This document shows positions 1 to 7,720 of a stretch of DNA of 31,310 nt, in pieces; the stretch's first letter is position 1; every line of letters starts with the position of its first letter. Under the pieces are notes generated by a model. The model saw nothing but the letters and a program-made list of their open reading frames with translations. It was not told the DNA's origin and searched no databases. The stretch is from Rhodospirillaceae bacterium UBA6219 (GTDB lineage: Bacteria > Pseudomonadota > Alphaproteobacteria > Rhodospirillales > Magnetospirillaceae), in NCBI GenBank assembly GCA_002435715.1, contig DISD01000043.1, forward strand, positions 1-31,310. The letters are read 5' to 3'. The position numbers and the translations under genes were made by a program.

Positions 1-902
1 TGTTCGTCGTCTTGCTCGTCATGCCCCTACCTTCTCAGAAGTTGCAGCCTCCGGCAAACCCGGGGCGGTTCAGCGGCAATAACAACAATTACGGCGCCGG
101 TGGCGGTGGCGGTGGCGGCTATACCAAGCTCAACAATGTCGCGGTCGCGCCGGCTCAGAATATCGTAGTGACAGTTGGTGCCGGGGGTGCTGGTGGCGTA
201 GGCGGCGCTCAGAACGGTTCGAATGGTGGCGCATCGTCCTTCGGTGCGTTTGGCAACGCTGGCGGTGGCGGTGGCGGCGCTGGGAACCCCGGCAACGGCA
301 TCGTCGCCGGTGGCGCGGCTGGCGTGGGTGCGACCGCAAACGGCACGGTAGGCGGCAGCAATAGCACCAACACCCTGCACACCTATTGGGGCGGCGCCGG
401 TGGCGCCGCTGGTCAGCCTGGCGGCGGCGCTGGCGGTGGTCAGGGTGACCCCGGCCCGGGTGGCAGCTACAACGGCTATCCCGGTTCGGCACCAGGCGGC
501 GGCGGCGGCGGCGCCAGTTCACAGGGCGGTGGTCCGAACACCGGCGGCGCGGGCGCCGCTGGCCGCGTGAAGGTGACGTACCTGGTTGGCGACATGACGT
601 TGCGCCCCCCGGCGCCGGTCACGGTGTCCACCACCTCCACCTACGCCGACCTGTTCTTTCTGTACAAGGATGACAGCGGCGGCTCGCTTCTGGGCACCGA
701 CCTGACCGTGGACCTGACCGGCAATGGCGGCACCAATTGGGTGGCGGCGGCCCTGACCGTTCTGGCCGCGTTCGACGGCACCTATTCGTACATTCGCGCC
801 CGCGCCAACCTCGGCGCCGTTCCCACGGCCCTGGACGCTCGGGTGAAGTCCCACAACAACAAGGCGTTGCGCTTCGCGGCGCCGTCGCTGTGCGCGGAGT
901 AA
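1..902 (+). CDS. Glycine-rich phage tail-like protein (5' end outside window)
   Basis: The reading frame is open to the left window edge, so the true start is probably upstream. The first ~190 visible residues are dominated by glycine runs with Ala, Asn and Ser, the low-complexity composition found in phage tail fibre or tail-tip proteins. The last ~100 residues are normal sequence with a beta-rich look and mention no recognisable enzyme motif. It is followed after 6 nt by another small gene on the same strand, then a strong terminator, so the two close a transcription unit. I infer a virion or tail-like structural protein from a prophage or phage remnant lying left of the tRNA-Phe locus. The exact family is not recognised. 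Confidence 0.55.
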   Translation, partial: FVVLLVMPLPSQKLQPPANPGRFSGNNNNYGAGGGGGGGYTKLNNVAVAPAQNIVVTVGAGGAGGVGGAQNGSNGGASSFGAFGNAGGGGGGAGNPGNGIVAGGAAGVGATANGTVGGSNSTNTLHTYWGGAGGAAGQPGGGAGGGQGDPGPGGSYNGYPGSAPGGGGGGASSQGGGPNTGGAGAAGRVKVTYLVGDMTLRPPAPVTVSTTSTYADLFFLYKDDSGGSLLGTDLTVDLTGNGGTNWVAAALTVLAAFDGTYSYIRARANLGAVPTALDARVKSHNNKALRFAAPSLCAE

Positions 903-908
903 GCGACC

Positions 909-1154
909 ATGGAACAGTGGCTTGAAGACCTTCTGGCCGTCATCGACGAACGCCTGGCCGCCCAGCAGCTTGACCCGGCCGAGGTCCATTGGAGCACCAA
1001 GCGCCGCATGGCCTATGACATCCGCTGGCCGGTCGGGCGGCAGATGGAAGCCCACTTCGACAACAGCCTGGGCAACCCGGCCAAGCTGGACCTGATGCAG
1101 GCGGAATTCGCCGCCATCAAGGAGGCCATCCCGAAGGAAACGGTGGCCGCTTAA
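909..1154 (+). CDS. Small hypothetical protein of the phage-tail-like unit
   Basis: An 81-aa protein starting at ATG 909, six bases after the stop of the glycine-rich gene. It is mostly helical in appearance, rich in charged residues and Ala, with no signal peptide or membrane segment. The tight spacing and shared terminator point to co-transcription with the upstream tail-like gene. I do not recognise the family. Small proteins at this position in tail operons are sometimes chaperones or accessory factors, but nothing in the sequence proves that here. Confidence 0.55.
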   Translation: MEQWLEDLLAVIDERLAAQQLDPAEVHWSTKRRMAYDIRWPVGRQMEAHFDNSLGNPAKLDLMQAEFAAIKEAIPKETVAA

Positions 1155-1166
1155 AGGCCATATGAA

Positions 1167-1200
1167 AGGCCGCCAGGGGATGCCCTGGCGGCCTTGCTCT
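1167..1200 (+). terminator. Rho-independent terminator closing the tail-like unit
   Basis: A perfect 12-bp stem (1167-1178 with 1183-1194) and a GATG loop, followed by a T-rich stretch (TTGCTCTTT). It begins 12 bases after the stop of the 81-aa gene. Confidence 0.85.
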
Positions 1201-1367
1201 TTGACACCGTAAATCGCCGCGAAAGCGGCAGAAAACTAGGCTTTTCGGCGACCCGCTACGGCCGGCGCGGCGCTTGTCTAAAAGCTCGCGCCGATTTGTC
1301 CAAAATCGCGCGCCCCGCTACAGAAGAAGAAAGTATTGGGGGAATTTCGGGGGAGTATGGCCGGAAC

Positions 1368-1397
1368 GCAAAAACGCCCCGCTTCTGGCGGGGCGTT
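1368..1397 (-). terminator. Original chromosomal terminator of tRNA-Phe
   Basis: A 10-bp GC-rich stem (1373-1382 with 1388-1397) followed on the minus strand by TTTTT. It lies just beyond the left att repeat, where the transcript of the minus-strand tRNA-Phe would have ended before the element inserted. The element now separates it from the tRNA by about 18 kb. Confidence 0.7.
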
Positions 1398-1420
1398 AAA
1401 GCCTTGATATACAAGGGAAT

Positions 1421-1473
1421 AATGGTGCCCAGGGGCGGAATCGAACCACCGACACTGCGATTTTCAGTCGCAT
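1421..1473. other. attL: 53-bp duplicate of tRNA-Phe 3' end
   Basis: This is identical over 53 bases to 19346-19398. Positions 1423-1473 equal the CCA end, T arm, variable loop and anticodon arm of tRNA-Phe in minus orientation. The identity ends after CAT at 1473, and the rest of the tRNA is absent here, so this is the displaced 3' fragment and not a functional gene. Confidence 0.93.
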
Positions 1474-1584
1474 AAAACAGAACGAAACAGGAATAAAATG
1501 GTAGAACATATCGCAACATCGGCATCTTTCAATTTACTGGTATAATTGACATTTTTAGCCATCGTGTGAACATGCGTGAACTTG

Positions 1585-1629
1585 AGGTAACAGGGCAAAA
1601 CGCCTCAATCTGTTACCTCAGTGTTACCT
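1585..1629. promoter_or_regulatory. Candidate integrase arm-type sites (left), three TGTTACCT copies
   Basis: TGTTACCT occurs at 1611-1618 and 1622-1629, and inverted at 1585-1592. The first two form a 10-bp inverted repeat (GAGGTAACAG / CTGTTACCTC). Two more copies lie inside the right end of the element at 19259-19266 and 19271-19278. Repeated short sites on both sides of the att core, next to the integrase gene, fit arm-binding sites of a lambda-type integrase or sites for its directionality factor. The inverted pair may also act as the integrase operator. Confidence 0.6.
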
Positions 1630-1646
1630 GGGAGCGATCACGCGAT

Positions 1647-2903
1647 ATGACAAAAAGGCTCACCGACGCGAGTGTTTCACGCTTCACCATTCCCGCAACG
1701 GGACAGGAAGAGCATTGGGATGCGGCCATCTCCGGTTTCGGCATCCGCATCACCGCCAAGGGCCGCCGCTCGTGGGTGCTGATGAAGCGGCTGAAGATCG
1801 ACGGCAAGCCCCTGGTGCGCTTCACCTTGGGGGAATACCCCGCCATGTCGCTGGCCGACGCCCGCAAGAAAGCCGGGCAATACATCGACATCATCGGGGC
1901 CGGTGGCGATCCCCGCGAGGAAGAGGAAAAGCAGATCGCCGCCACCGAGGCCCGCCGCCGCAACACCTTCGAGGGGGTGGCGGGCGAATTCATCGAAAAA
2001 TACGGCAAACGGCAAATCCGCTCATGGGCACGGGTGGAACGCTCGCTTGAACTGCACGTCATACCCTATTGGCGCAACCGCCCCATCGATTCCATCACCC
2101 GGCGCGACGTCAACGACCTGTTGGACAAGCTGGTGGAGGGCGGGCTTTCCGTCCAGGCCAACCGGGTCTTGGCCTATGTCCGCAAGCTCTTCAACTGGTG
2201 CATCGAACGCGGCATCCTGGACACCTCTCCGGCTTTCCAAGTCAAGCCGCCCGCCGCCGAACAGCCCCGCGAACGGGATTTGAAGGCCGACGAGATCGCC
2301 ACCCTGTGGCCCGCCTTCGCCAGCCTGGGCGACCCCTTCGGCCCCTATATGCAAATCCTGTTGATCCTGGGGCAGCGCCGCAACGAGGTGGCAAGCATGC
2401 GCTGGCAGGACACCGACCTTGAGCGCGGGGAATGGACGTTGCCCCGCGAACTGACCAAGGCCAAGCGCACCCACATCATCCCCTTGCCGCAAATGGCGGT
2501 GGACATCCTCAAGACCATTCAGCCGGTGAGCTATCGCCCCTCGGCGGGCAGGCCGTCCATCGTCTCGGATTTCGTCTTCACCACCACCGGGGAAACGCCC
2601 ATTTCCGGCTTTGGCCGGGTCAAGGCGCGGATCGACAAGGCGGCGGCGGAAGCCCGGAAACAGGAAGAGCGCGAAACGGTCGCCCCCTGGTGCCTGCACG
2701 ACTTGCGCCGCACGGCGGCAACCCGCATGGCCGAATTGGGGGTGCCGGTCGAACATATCGGGCGGGTTCTCAACCACGCCCCACGCGGCATTACCGCCAC
2801 GGTGTACGACAAGCACACCTACATTCCCGAAAAGCGCCGCGCCCTGGACGTGTGGGCCGACTATCTGAAAAGCATTGTTGCCCCCGAGGTGGGGGCAACG
2901 TAG
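1647..2903 (+). CDS. int: Tyrosine-recombinase integrase (DUF4102/P4-type)
   Basis: Site-specific recombinase that would integrate and excise the element at tRNA-Phe. The frame is open from 1566, but I prefer ATG 1647 because the protein then begins MTKRLTDASV, the usual N-terminus of integrases with the DUF4102 arm-binding domain. This gives 418 aa, normal for the family. The N-terminal domain contains the family's conserved W-x-L-x-(K/R) type strand and GEYPAMSLADAR segment. A core-binding domain lies in the middle. The catalytic domain shows Arg in GQRRNEV (about 244), HDLRR (His351, Arg354), LNHAPRG (His377) and the nucleophile Tyr387 in ATVYDKH. It lies just inside attL and reads inward. 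Upstream TGTTACCT repeats may be both arm sites and operator. Confidence 0.93.
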   Translation: MTKRLTDASVSRFTIPATGQEEHWDAAISGFGIRITAKGRRSWVLMKRLKIDGKPLVRFTLGEYPAMSLADARKKAGQYIDIIGAGGDPREEEEKQIAATEARRRNTFEGVAGEFIEKYGKRQIRSWARVERSLELHVIPYWRNRPIDSITRRDVNDLLDKLVEGGLSVQANRVLAYVRKLFNWCIERGILDTSPAFQVKPPAAEQPRERDLKADEIATLWPAFASLGDPFGPYMQILLILGQRRNEVASMRWQDTDLERGEWTLPRELTKAKRTHIIPLPQMAVDILKTIQPVSYRPSAGRPSIVSDFVFTTTGETPISGFGRVKARIDKAAAEARKQEERETVAPWCLHDLRRTAATRMAELGVPVEHIGRVLNHAPRGITATVYDKHTYIPEKRRALDVWADYLKSIVAPEVGAT

Positions 2904-2956
2904 TGAAGCTGCGGGGGTGACTAAGCAGCCTTACGGCGCGGCAATGGGCGAATGCG

Positions 2957-3367
2957 TCAACCGCCAACCATGTCGAGGAATTCGCGGGCCGTGACCACCA
3001 AGGCGTTGCCATAGGTTGGGGCGGTGAAATGGGCCGTGTTGCCGGTGACGATGGCATCGGCGTTGCCCACATGGGCCGCGATCACATAGACGAGATCGTC
3101 GGCATCCGCTATTTCCTCGGTCTGTGGCGGATTGGCCGGGATGATCAGATAATCCGCCCGCAACGCCACTTCCTCGATCAGGGCATGCATGCGCATGCGG
3201 ATGCCCTCGGAGAATTTCCGATACCCGGCGACCCGCCGGTATTCGTCCAAAATCTCCTCGCTGATCAGGATGGTGTGATTGTCCCGCGCCTCGGCAATGG
3301 CACGCAGACAAACACCGCCCGAAATGGCGGCGGAAACGAGGATATTACAGTCGATCAGAACGCGCAT
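2957..3367 (-). CDS. PIN-domain toxin (COG1569-type)
   Basis: A 136-aa PIN-fold ribonuclease. It opens with MRVLIDCNILVSAAIS, carrying the first metal-binding Asp (Asp6). It keeps an acidic residue near 41-42, the DADD cluster (88-91), and Asp104 in the GNADAIVTGN segment, a pattern matching the putative-toxin PIN family. It starts 11 bases after the stop of the antitoxin gene on the same strand, so the two are co-transcribed. The expected role is cleavage of RNA when released from the antitoxin, which would stabilise the element in its host. VapC-like is a reasonable description, although this branch is distinct from classical VapC. Confidence 0.85.
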   Translation of the reverse strand: MRVLIDCNILVSAAISGGVCLRAIAEARDNHTILISEEILDEYRRVAGYRKFSEGIRMRMHALIEEVALRADYLIIPANPPQTEEIADADDLVYVIAAHVGNADAIVTGNTAHFTAPTYGNALVVTAREFLDMVGG

Positions 3368-3378
3368 GGGCGGGGGGA

Positions 3379-3660
3379 TTACTTGGCAGGCTTGCGGCGC
3401 TCTTGCCTCACTTCGTCCACGGCCTGGATGGCATAGGCCATCACCTCTTCCTCGCTCATCCCCGCAAATTGCGGATCGGTCGGGTACTGGTCGAGGATCG
3501 CCGACAGGCGGGCTAATTCAGCCTCGCGCACTTCCTTGGCGTCCACGTATTCCACCTGCACGCGCACTCGCCGACCGGGACGAAAACCGGCCTTGACGAC
3601 GGCATCGCGGATGCCTTCGACGCTGGTTTCAAGGGTGGCTTGCTGAGTGTTCATGCTCAT
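3379..3660 (-). CDS. Antitoxin partner of the PIN toxin
   Basis: A 93-aa acidic protein preceding the PIN toxin gene in the same operon. ATG 3660 and a second ATG two codons in (3654) are both possible starts. Residues 15-45 (GIRDAVVKAGFRPGRRVRVQ) look like a short beta-alpha DNA-binding segment. The rest is helical, with an acidic stretch that could wrap the toxin. A good promoter lies 33-60 bases upstream. The antitoxin identity rests mainly on gene order and size, as sequence families of antitoxins are weakly conserved. Confidence 0.7.
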   Translation of the reverse strand: MSMNTQQATLETSVEGIRDAVVKAGFRPGRRVRVQVEYVDAKEVREAELARLSAILDQYPTDPQFAGMSEEEVMAYAIQAVDEVRQERRKPAK

Positions 3661-3692
3661 GGTTCGGTACCGGTTAGCGATTAACGGATCAT

Positions 3693-3720
3693 ATTATATG
3701 GATAGACTGCCACTTTACAA
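3693..3720 (-). promoter_or_regulatory. Promoter of the toxin-antitoxin operon
   Basis: On the minus strand there is a consensus -10 TATAAT (3693-3698), a 16-bp spacer and a -35 TTGTAA (3715-3720). The antitoxin ATG is 33 bases downstream. The leader contains the 8-bp palindrome CGGTACCG and a GTTA/TAAC pair, plausible operator for antitoxin autoregulation. Confidence 0.7.
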
Positions 3721-4110
3721 ATTTTCAGGCGGCGAAAGTCGGGAATGGGCGCAAATAGCCGCTTGTCAAATTCGACTCCGAAATACCCCGTCAAGCGCAT
3801 GCCTGTGCGACAACGGGGGGCGCATTTACCCGGTTTCAGCAGATATGCGGCAACCGCCGCACCATTTTCGCGGCAACATTCGCGAGGCGTTGGCGCGACT
3901 GCGAGTATCGGCCACAATGACGGGGAACGCTTCTCCTGGTTTGATGCTTGACCGCCCTGTAGAGGCGATAGCCTGATTGACCGTTTCCAATTGTTACGTC
4001 ACGGATCACCGTGTCGATTTTGCCGCCTTGCCCTTCAAGTCCTTGTTTCATACCAGAAAATTAGATGATACGCCGCATTTCCCAAAGGTGAATAGCTCCG
4101 GCTACGGACT
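3721..4110. other. Intergenic stretch with no supported gene
   Basis: Short open frames exist on both strands, but none has a ribosome binding site, recognisable motif or sensible composition. It lies between the toxin-antitoxin promoter and the 3' end of the DedA-like gene. It may be remnant DNA from earlier insertions, but I see no inverted terminal repeat or transposase motif. Confidence 0.5.
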
Positions 4111-4815
4111 TTAGCCGATCTCCGGCGGAACGGCTTTGGTTGAGGTCGCTTTTTGCTCCCCAGCAACCGCCTGATCCGCGCCCCTAAATGACTGCAAGTC
4201 CCTGTAGGCGGACAGCGCAGCCCAACCCATCAGATAAACGTACATTAGTGGCATCAGATCAAGGTTGGCCGATGTCAGCCAGCCAACATTGTACATCAAC
4301 AATCCCCAGAATGAATTCCAAAATAAACCTGATATAATGAAAAGGCGAAAAAATGCAAAATAGCCAATACCATTGGCTCCAGCAGCAAGACAGGTGAGCG
4401 CGGCAAAATGCGGATGCCAGAACGTTGACATAAAAAGAGCGTGCGTGATTGCTCGATCTGTCTTCGAGCTGACGTTTTTATAAGTAAAGAATCGACCGAT
4501 ACCGTAATTAACGTTATAAGCGACAAAAGCGCTTAACATAATCGAAAAATATGTCTTCAACCCCATCGCGATATTCCCGCCCGTCATAGACATGGCGGTT
4601 AATATGACGACAGATCCTGGAAAGTAAGCGTTTACACCAACAATATTTTCTATAAAAGAGAAACAGGATACTGCGACAAGTCCGTATTTTTTGAAGGCAT
4701 CATTTAGATATAGGGATACGCTGTCAAGCGAAGGGATGATCTCCATCGCGGACATTGTGTGTGCAATCACAAAAACGAGAAGAATGGTCAGGGGAAATCG
4801 CGATCTTTTCATCAT
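4111..4815 (-). CDS. DedA/VTT-like polytopic membrane protein
   Basis: A 234-aa inner-membrane protein with about five to six hydrophobic segments and a short hydrophilic C-terminal tail. The stretch near residues 50-72, with a Glu-Asn pair followed by a Pro-Gly turn in YFPGSVVIL, and the later NVNYGIGRFF segment resemble the re-entrant and transmembrane motifs of DedA/SNARE-associated (VTT) proteins, many of which flip undecaprenyl phosphate or other lipids. The match is divergent, so the family call is moderate. Two consecutive ATG codons are at the start. The gene begins 13 bases after the stop of the large UbiA-fusion gene, so the two form an operon. The AT-rich composition differs from the GC-rich element backbone. 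Confidence 0.5.
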   Translation of the reverse strand: MMKRSRFPLTILLVFVIAHTMSAMEIIPSLDSVSLYLNDAFKKYGLVAVSCFSFIENIVGVNAYFPGSVVILTAMSMTGGNIAMGLKTYFSIMLSAFVAYNVNYGIGRFFTYKNVSSKTDRAITHALFMSTFWHPHFAALTCLAAGANGIGYFAFFRLFIISGLFWNSFWGLLMYNVGWLTSANLDLMPLMYVYLMGWAALSAYRDLQSFRGADQAVAGEQKATSTKAVPPEIG

Positions 4816-4828
4816 TGGTATGTGGCAT

Positions 4829-7153
4829 CTATAGGAATGAAAACGGAACGGAGAGGGAGGCCAATAGCATCGGTACTCGGGTTGCGTATATGGCCCGTTC
4901 CTCGTTCTGAAACGAATAAATGAGAGCGCCGAGCAGTGCCACTATCGACGCCAGAATAAGGCGTTCGGATATCGGCGAATTTTCGATGGAATAGCAGGCT
5001 ACTAAGGAAGCAACCATGCCGAGCCAAGCGATTATCCGTCCGTAAGATTGCCCAAGATAGAACCCGATTGTCCGGATGCCCGACCGCAAATCACCATCGA
5101 CCTCGGCTGTGTCCATAAGAACCTCGCGCATGGTCACAAAGCAAAGGCATGAGAGGGCGGCATGCTTCGGTACGGCCACACCGTACAACGATGCTCCGTA
5201 AAAAAACGGGGCCAGGGTCAGCAACCCGGTAAAAAAGCCTTTCGAGAGAGGAAAGAGGCGCGATGTGGGGGAATACAGAAGCACCCCAGCGGCCGTGAAA
5301 GCTAGCACTAACAAGCTTTCTCGTCCGCCCCCTCCCATGAGTTCGAGGGTAAATGCGCCGAAAAGAAAGGCATAGCAGTATCCGTATGCGGCGTTCACGG
5401 ACAACCGTCCATCTGCGATCGGCTTTCTTACCGAGGCAAGTTGATCCTTATCGCGGTCAAAAATGTCATTAAAAATGAAACCGCACATGGTGACTAATGC
5501 CAATGGCACTCCACGAACCCACCCGGTCATGTCATCTGGCTTAAGACAAGCTCCATAGGCGGCGACGACCAGGCAAACAATGACGCCTAGCACCCACCGT
5601 CCCGATACCATAACGGAGCTAAGCTGCCCCGCCATCCCTATATAAAACGCCTCTTGCATCTTGTTCTCGGTTTCACTCCCAGCAGGCTTGTCATTCGCCA
5701 TGCTGGTGCCAGCCCCTCCATTCCCGCGAGGTTCCAAGAATTTCATCCGAGCGAGGCACAAAAGCACAATAACCTGTATCGTGAAGAAATATGCCATGAC
5801 GTGAGGCACTTTTTCCAGGCGAATGTCCTTGAAAAACATTGCCCCAAATACCGATGCTATTGCGCCAAGAAATCCGGTAACTAAGAAAAATAGGTGACAA
5901 TTCTTCTTCTTTTCCGCATGAACATGATTGTCAAGCAAATCAAACTCTCTTTTTGTGAAGAAAAACGCGGTCGCAGCAGAGCCGAAGATCATGGCTTGCA
6001 GAGCAAAAAAAGCCATAACAAGTGCTGTCAGATTACCCTTTTCCATTTGACTTGCAGCAAGCTCCTCCAGCGGTTGGATTTTAAAAGAAATTTCCCATCT
6101 CACGTTAAGGTAGATAAGTGCATTCAGGACGAATCCATTTATAAGGTAAACTACCCACCAGACAGTCTTCGTCTTATCAGATGCAAAAAACCAGATGATG
6201 ATGTGAGATAGAACATAAAAAAATGCGACATTGGCATCGAGTGCATCGATTCCAAGCGACAGCCCAAGGAGCAGCGGCGGGAATATTAAAGATGACCAGT
6301 TTGAGCCGGCAGAATAAAAACCGACTCCCTCGTCTCGTGGATTGTTCTCAGGATTTACCTTAGCAAGGCGGACGCGCTTCCCGACCTCAGAGACGCCAAG
6401 GGAAAGAGAGATGGCTAGCCCAGGCCATAGCACCTTGGAAAAATTGAGAAGATCGGCAGATGCGAGAAAAAAGAACACCGCGCATGCTGCTCCCAAGGTC
6501 ATGATTACTCGCGATGTGCTATTTTTATCCGATCGCGAAACAACAACAAGGCATGCGAATATAATTGCGGAGAATATGGATGTATCCAAAAATGAAAAAT
6601 CTTGGCCAAGCTCCCATCCAAACGAAAATGGCAAGAGGCACGTGGCGATAGCAGGGAGTAGTACTTTTTGTTCAAACGATAGCGCTTTGGCAAAGTTGCA
6701 TTTTTTGATGTCGTTGTAGTTGATGCTCCACAATACAATAACGGGAACAAGCAGTGTGAAGCACCGCAGCAATACATCTGTCAGTAAAATGGATGAGAAA
6801 AAATTGTATCTCCAAAGAATATAGGTGTACATGGAGGACAATGCAAATATTATTGAGAGGGCGAAGAGCGGTAGATCGCGCCCAAAAGTCATAAGATATT
6901 TGTTAACCCAGAATCTAGACGGGTGGCAGCGTTCAACTGTGGTTTCGCGTGCTATAAAAAAAGCAAGAAGCGGGCCAAAATACAATATAGAGGACGCCAC
7001 GAGTTCGTTGGCGTTATTTGCCCCAACGCTGCCATGTCTTATGGAGTATCCGACGATGCAGCAGGAAATAGATATAAGCAAATAGGCGACGGCGTTCGAT
7101 GCTAGCCGAAGTATGGCAGACGTTCGATCAGCAACGGATAGGAAGGAAGCCAT
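4829..7153 (-). CDS. Large membrane protein: N-terminal multi-TM domain fused to UbiA prenyltransferase
   Basis: A 774-aa integral membrane protein. Residues 1 to about 490 form roughly a dozen hydrophobic helices that I do not recognise, joined by a Gly/Ser-rich linker to a C-terminal UbiA-type domain (about 500-774). UbiA enzymes transfer polyprenyl chains to an acceptor using Mg-bound diphosphate. The first Asp-rich motif is NDIFDRDKD (Asn562, Asp563, Asp566, Asp570), followed by RKPIADGRLS. The second is DTAEVDGDLRSGIRT (Asp681, Asp686, Asp688). Both are intact, so catalysis is plausible. Typical UbiA proteins are about 290 aa, so the N-terminal half is a true addition. ATG 7153 lacks a clear ribosome binding site. 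The substrate cannot be told from sequence. It is followed by the DedA-like gene. Confidence 0.75.
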   Translation of the reverse strand: MASFLSVADRTSAILRLASNAVAYLLISISCCIVGYSIRHGSVGANNANELVASSILYFGPLLAFFIARETTVERCHPSRFWVNKYLMTFGRDLPLFALSIIFALSSMYTYILWRYNFFSSILLTDVLLRCFTLLVPVIVLWSINYNDIKKCNFAKALSFEQKVLLPAIATCLLPFSFGWELGQDFSFLDTSIFSAIIFACLVVVSRSDKNSTSRVIMTLGAACAVFFFLASADLLNFSKVLWPGLAISLSLGVSEVGKRVRLAKVNPENNPRDEGVGFYSAGSNWSSLIFPPLLLGLSLGIDALDANVAFFYVLSHIIIWFFASDKTKTVWWVVYLINGFVLNALIYLNVRWEISFKIQPLEELAASQMEKGNLTALVMAFFALQAMIFGSAATAFFFTKREFDLLDNHVHAEKKKNCHLFFLVTGFLGAIASVFGAMFFKDIRLEKVPHVMAYFFTIQVIVLLCLARMKFLEPRGNGGAGTSMANDKPAGSETENKMQEAFYIGMAGQLSSVMVSGRWVLGVIVCLVVAAYGACLKPDDMTGWVRGVPLALVTMCGFIFNDIFDRDKDQLASVRKPIADGRLSVNAAYGYCYAFLFGAFTLELMGGGGRESLLVLAFTAAGVLLYSPTSRLFPLSKGFFTGLLTLAPFFYGASLYGVAVPKHAALSCLCFVTMREVLMDTAEVDGDLRSGIRTIGFYLGQSYGRIIAWLGMVASLVACYSIENSPISERLILASIVALLGALIYSFQNEERAIYATRVPMLLASLSVPFSFL

Positions 7154-7387
7154 TAGCCACTACACCATTAAGGCAAACTGGAAACCCACCTTATAAGCCA
7201 TTTTTGCGGCGGCATCAAACGGGGGAGACGATGGCCGCACCATGCCGAGGTTGCCTTATGTGAGTGCATGTCCTGCGCTAATTGCCGTTTGGTTCAATCG
7301 CACGTAAGGGCGCGGTTTGTTGATCACTGTCGAGTGGTAAGCTGAGGATTGTGTGGTGTGTGGCGATGTAGTCTTTATAATGTAGAT

Positions 7388-7415
7388 TTGGTTATTATAA
7401 CATATTGTATATAAT
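7388..7415 (+). promoter_or_regulatory. Promoter of the 59-aa membrane peptide gene
   Basis: TTGGTT (7388-7393), a 16-bp spacer and a consensus TATAAT (7410-7415), with the ATG 34 bases downstream. The surrounding region is strongly AT-rich and has further TATAAT-like words. Confidence 0.6.
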
Positions 7416-7448
7416 TCATATGCGTTCAAATAAGCACGGAGTGCCAAA

Positions 7449-7628
7449 ATGTTTGGATTAACGCTCCGCGTTCGCATGGCGTGCCTAGCTTTTGTTCTGA
7501 TATTGGCGGCTTCGACATTCTTTGCAGCCCTAGTAGGCCTGTTTAATTCAGGAATGACGATACACATATCTGTTATGGTCGTTGTGTTGGGCGTGGTTAT
7601 ACTTGCCATTCCTGCGATAGAGAAATAA
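7449..7628 (+). CDS. Small two-helix membrane protein (59 aa)
   Basis: A short gene with a complete transcription unit. It has a promoter upstream, a GGAG ribosome binding site eight bases before ATG 7449, and a rho-independent terminator 22 bases after the TAA. The protein begins MFGLTLRVRMACLAFVLILA and contains two hydrophobic helices (about residues 10-33 and 38-56) separated by a short Asn-Ser-Gly turn, ending in a charged IEK. No family is recognised. It could be a toxin-like peptide, a small membrane regulator or an immunity protein. It lies next to the divergent UbiA-fusion gene, but no functional link is shown. Confidence 0.7.
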   Translation: MFGLTLRVRMACLAFVLILAASTFFAALVGLFNSGMTIHISVMVVVLGVVILAIPAIEK

Positions 7629-7650
7629 TATTGCATGGTGTTGGTGCTTT

Positions 7651-7680
7651 GCCACATCGTAATGATGTGGCTTTTTTATT
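7651..7680 (+). terminator. Rho-independent terminator after the small membrane gene
   Basis: A perfect 8-bp stem GCCACATC / GATGTGGC (7651-7658 with 7664-7671), 5-nt loop, then TTTTTTATT. Confidence 0.88.
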
Positions 7681-7720
7681 ATAATGCCTGGGTACTGCAA
7701 TCACTCTTCGCGTCGAAAGG

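Noticed and set aside
1421..1473. A second tRNA-Phe gene
   Set aside because: Only the 3' 51 bases are present; the D arm and 5' acceptor strand are missing, so this is an att remnant.
1194..1475. A 93-codon plus-strand frame running across the left att repeat
   Set aside because: It crosses a terminator and the tRNA fragment and has no ribosome binding site or motif.
3681..4051. Possible minus-strand remnants of a transposase between the toxin-antitoxin pair and the DedA-like gene
   Set aside because: No DDE motif, terminal inverted repeat or target duplication could be found, and the frames are short and unrelated to one another.
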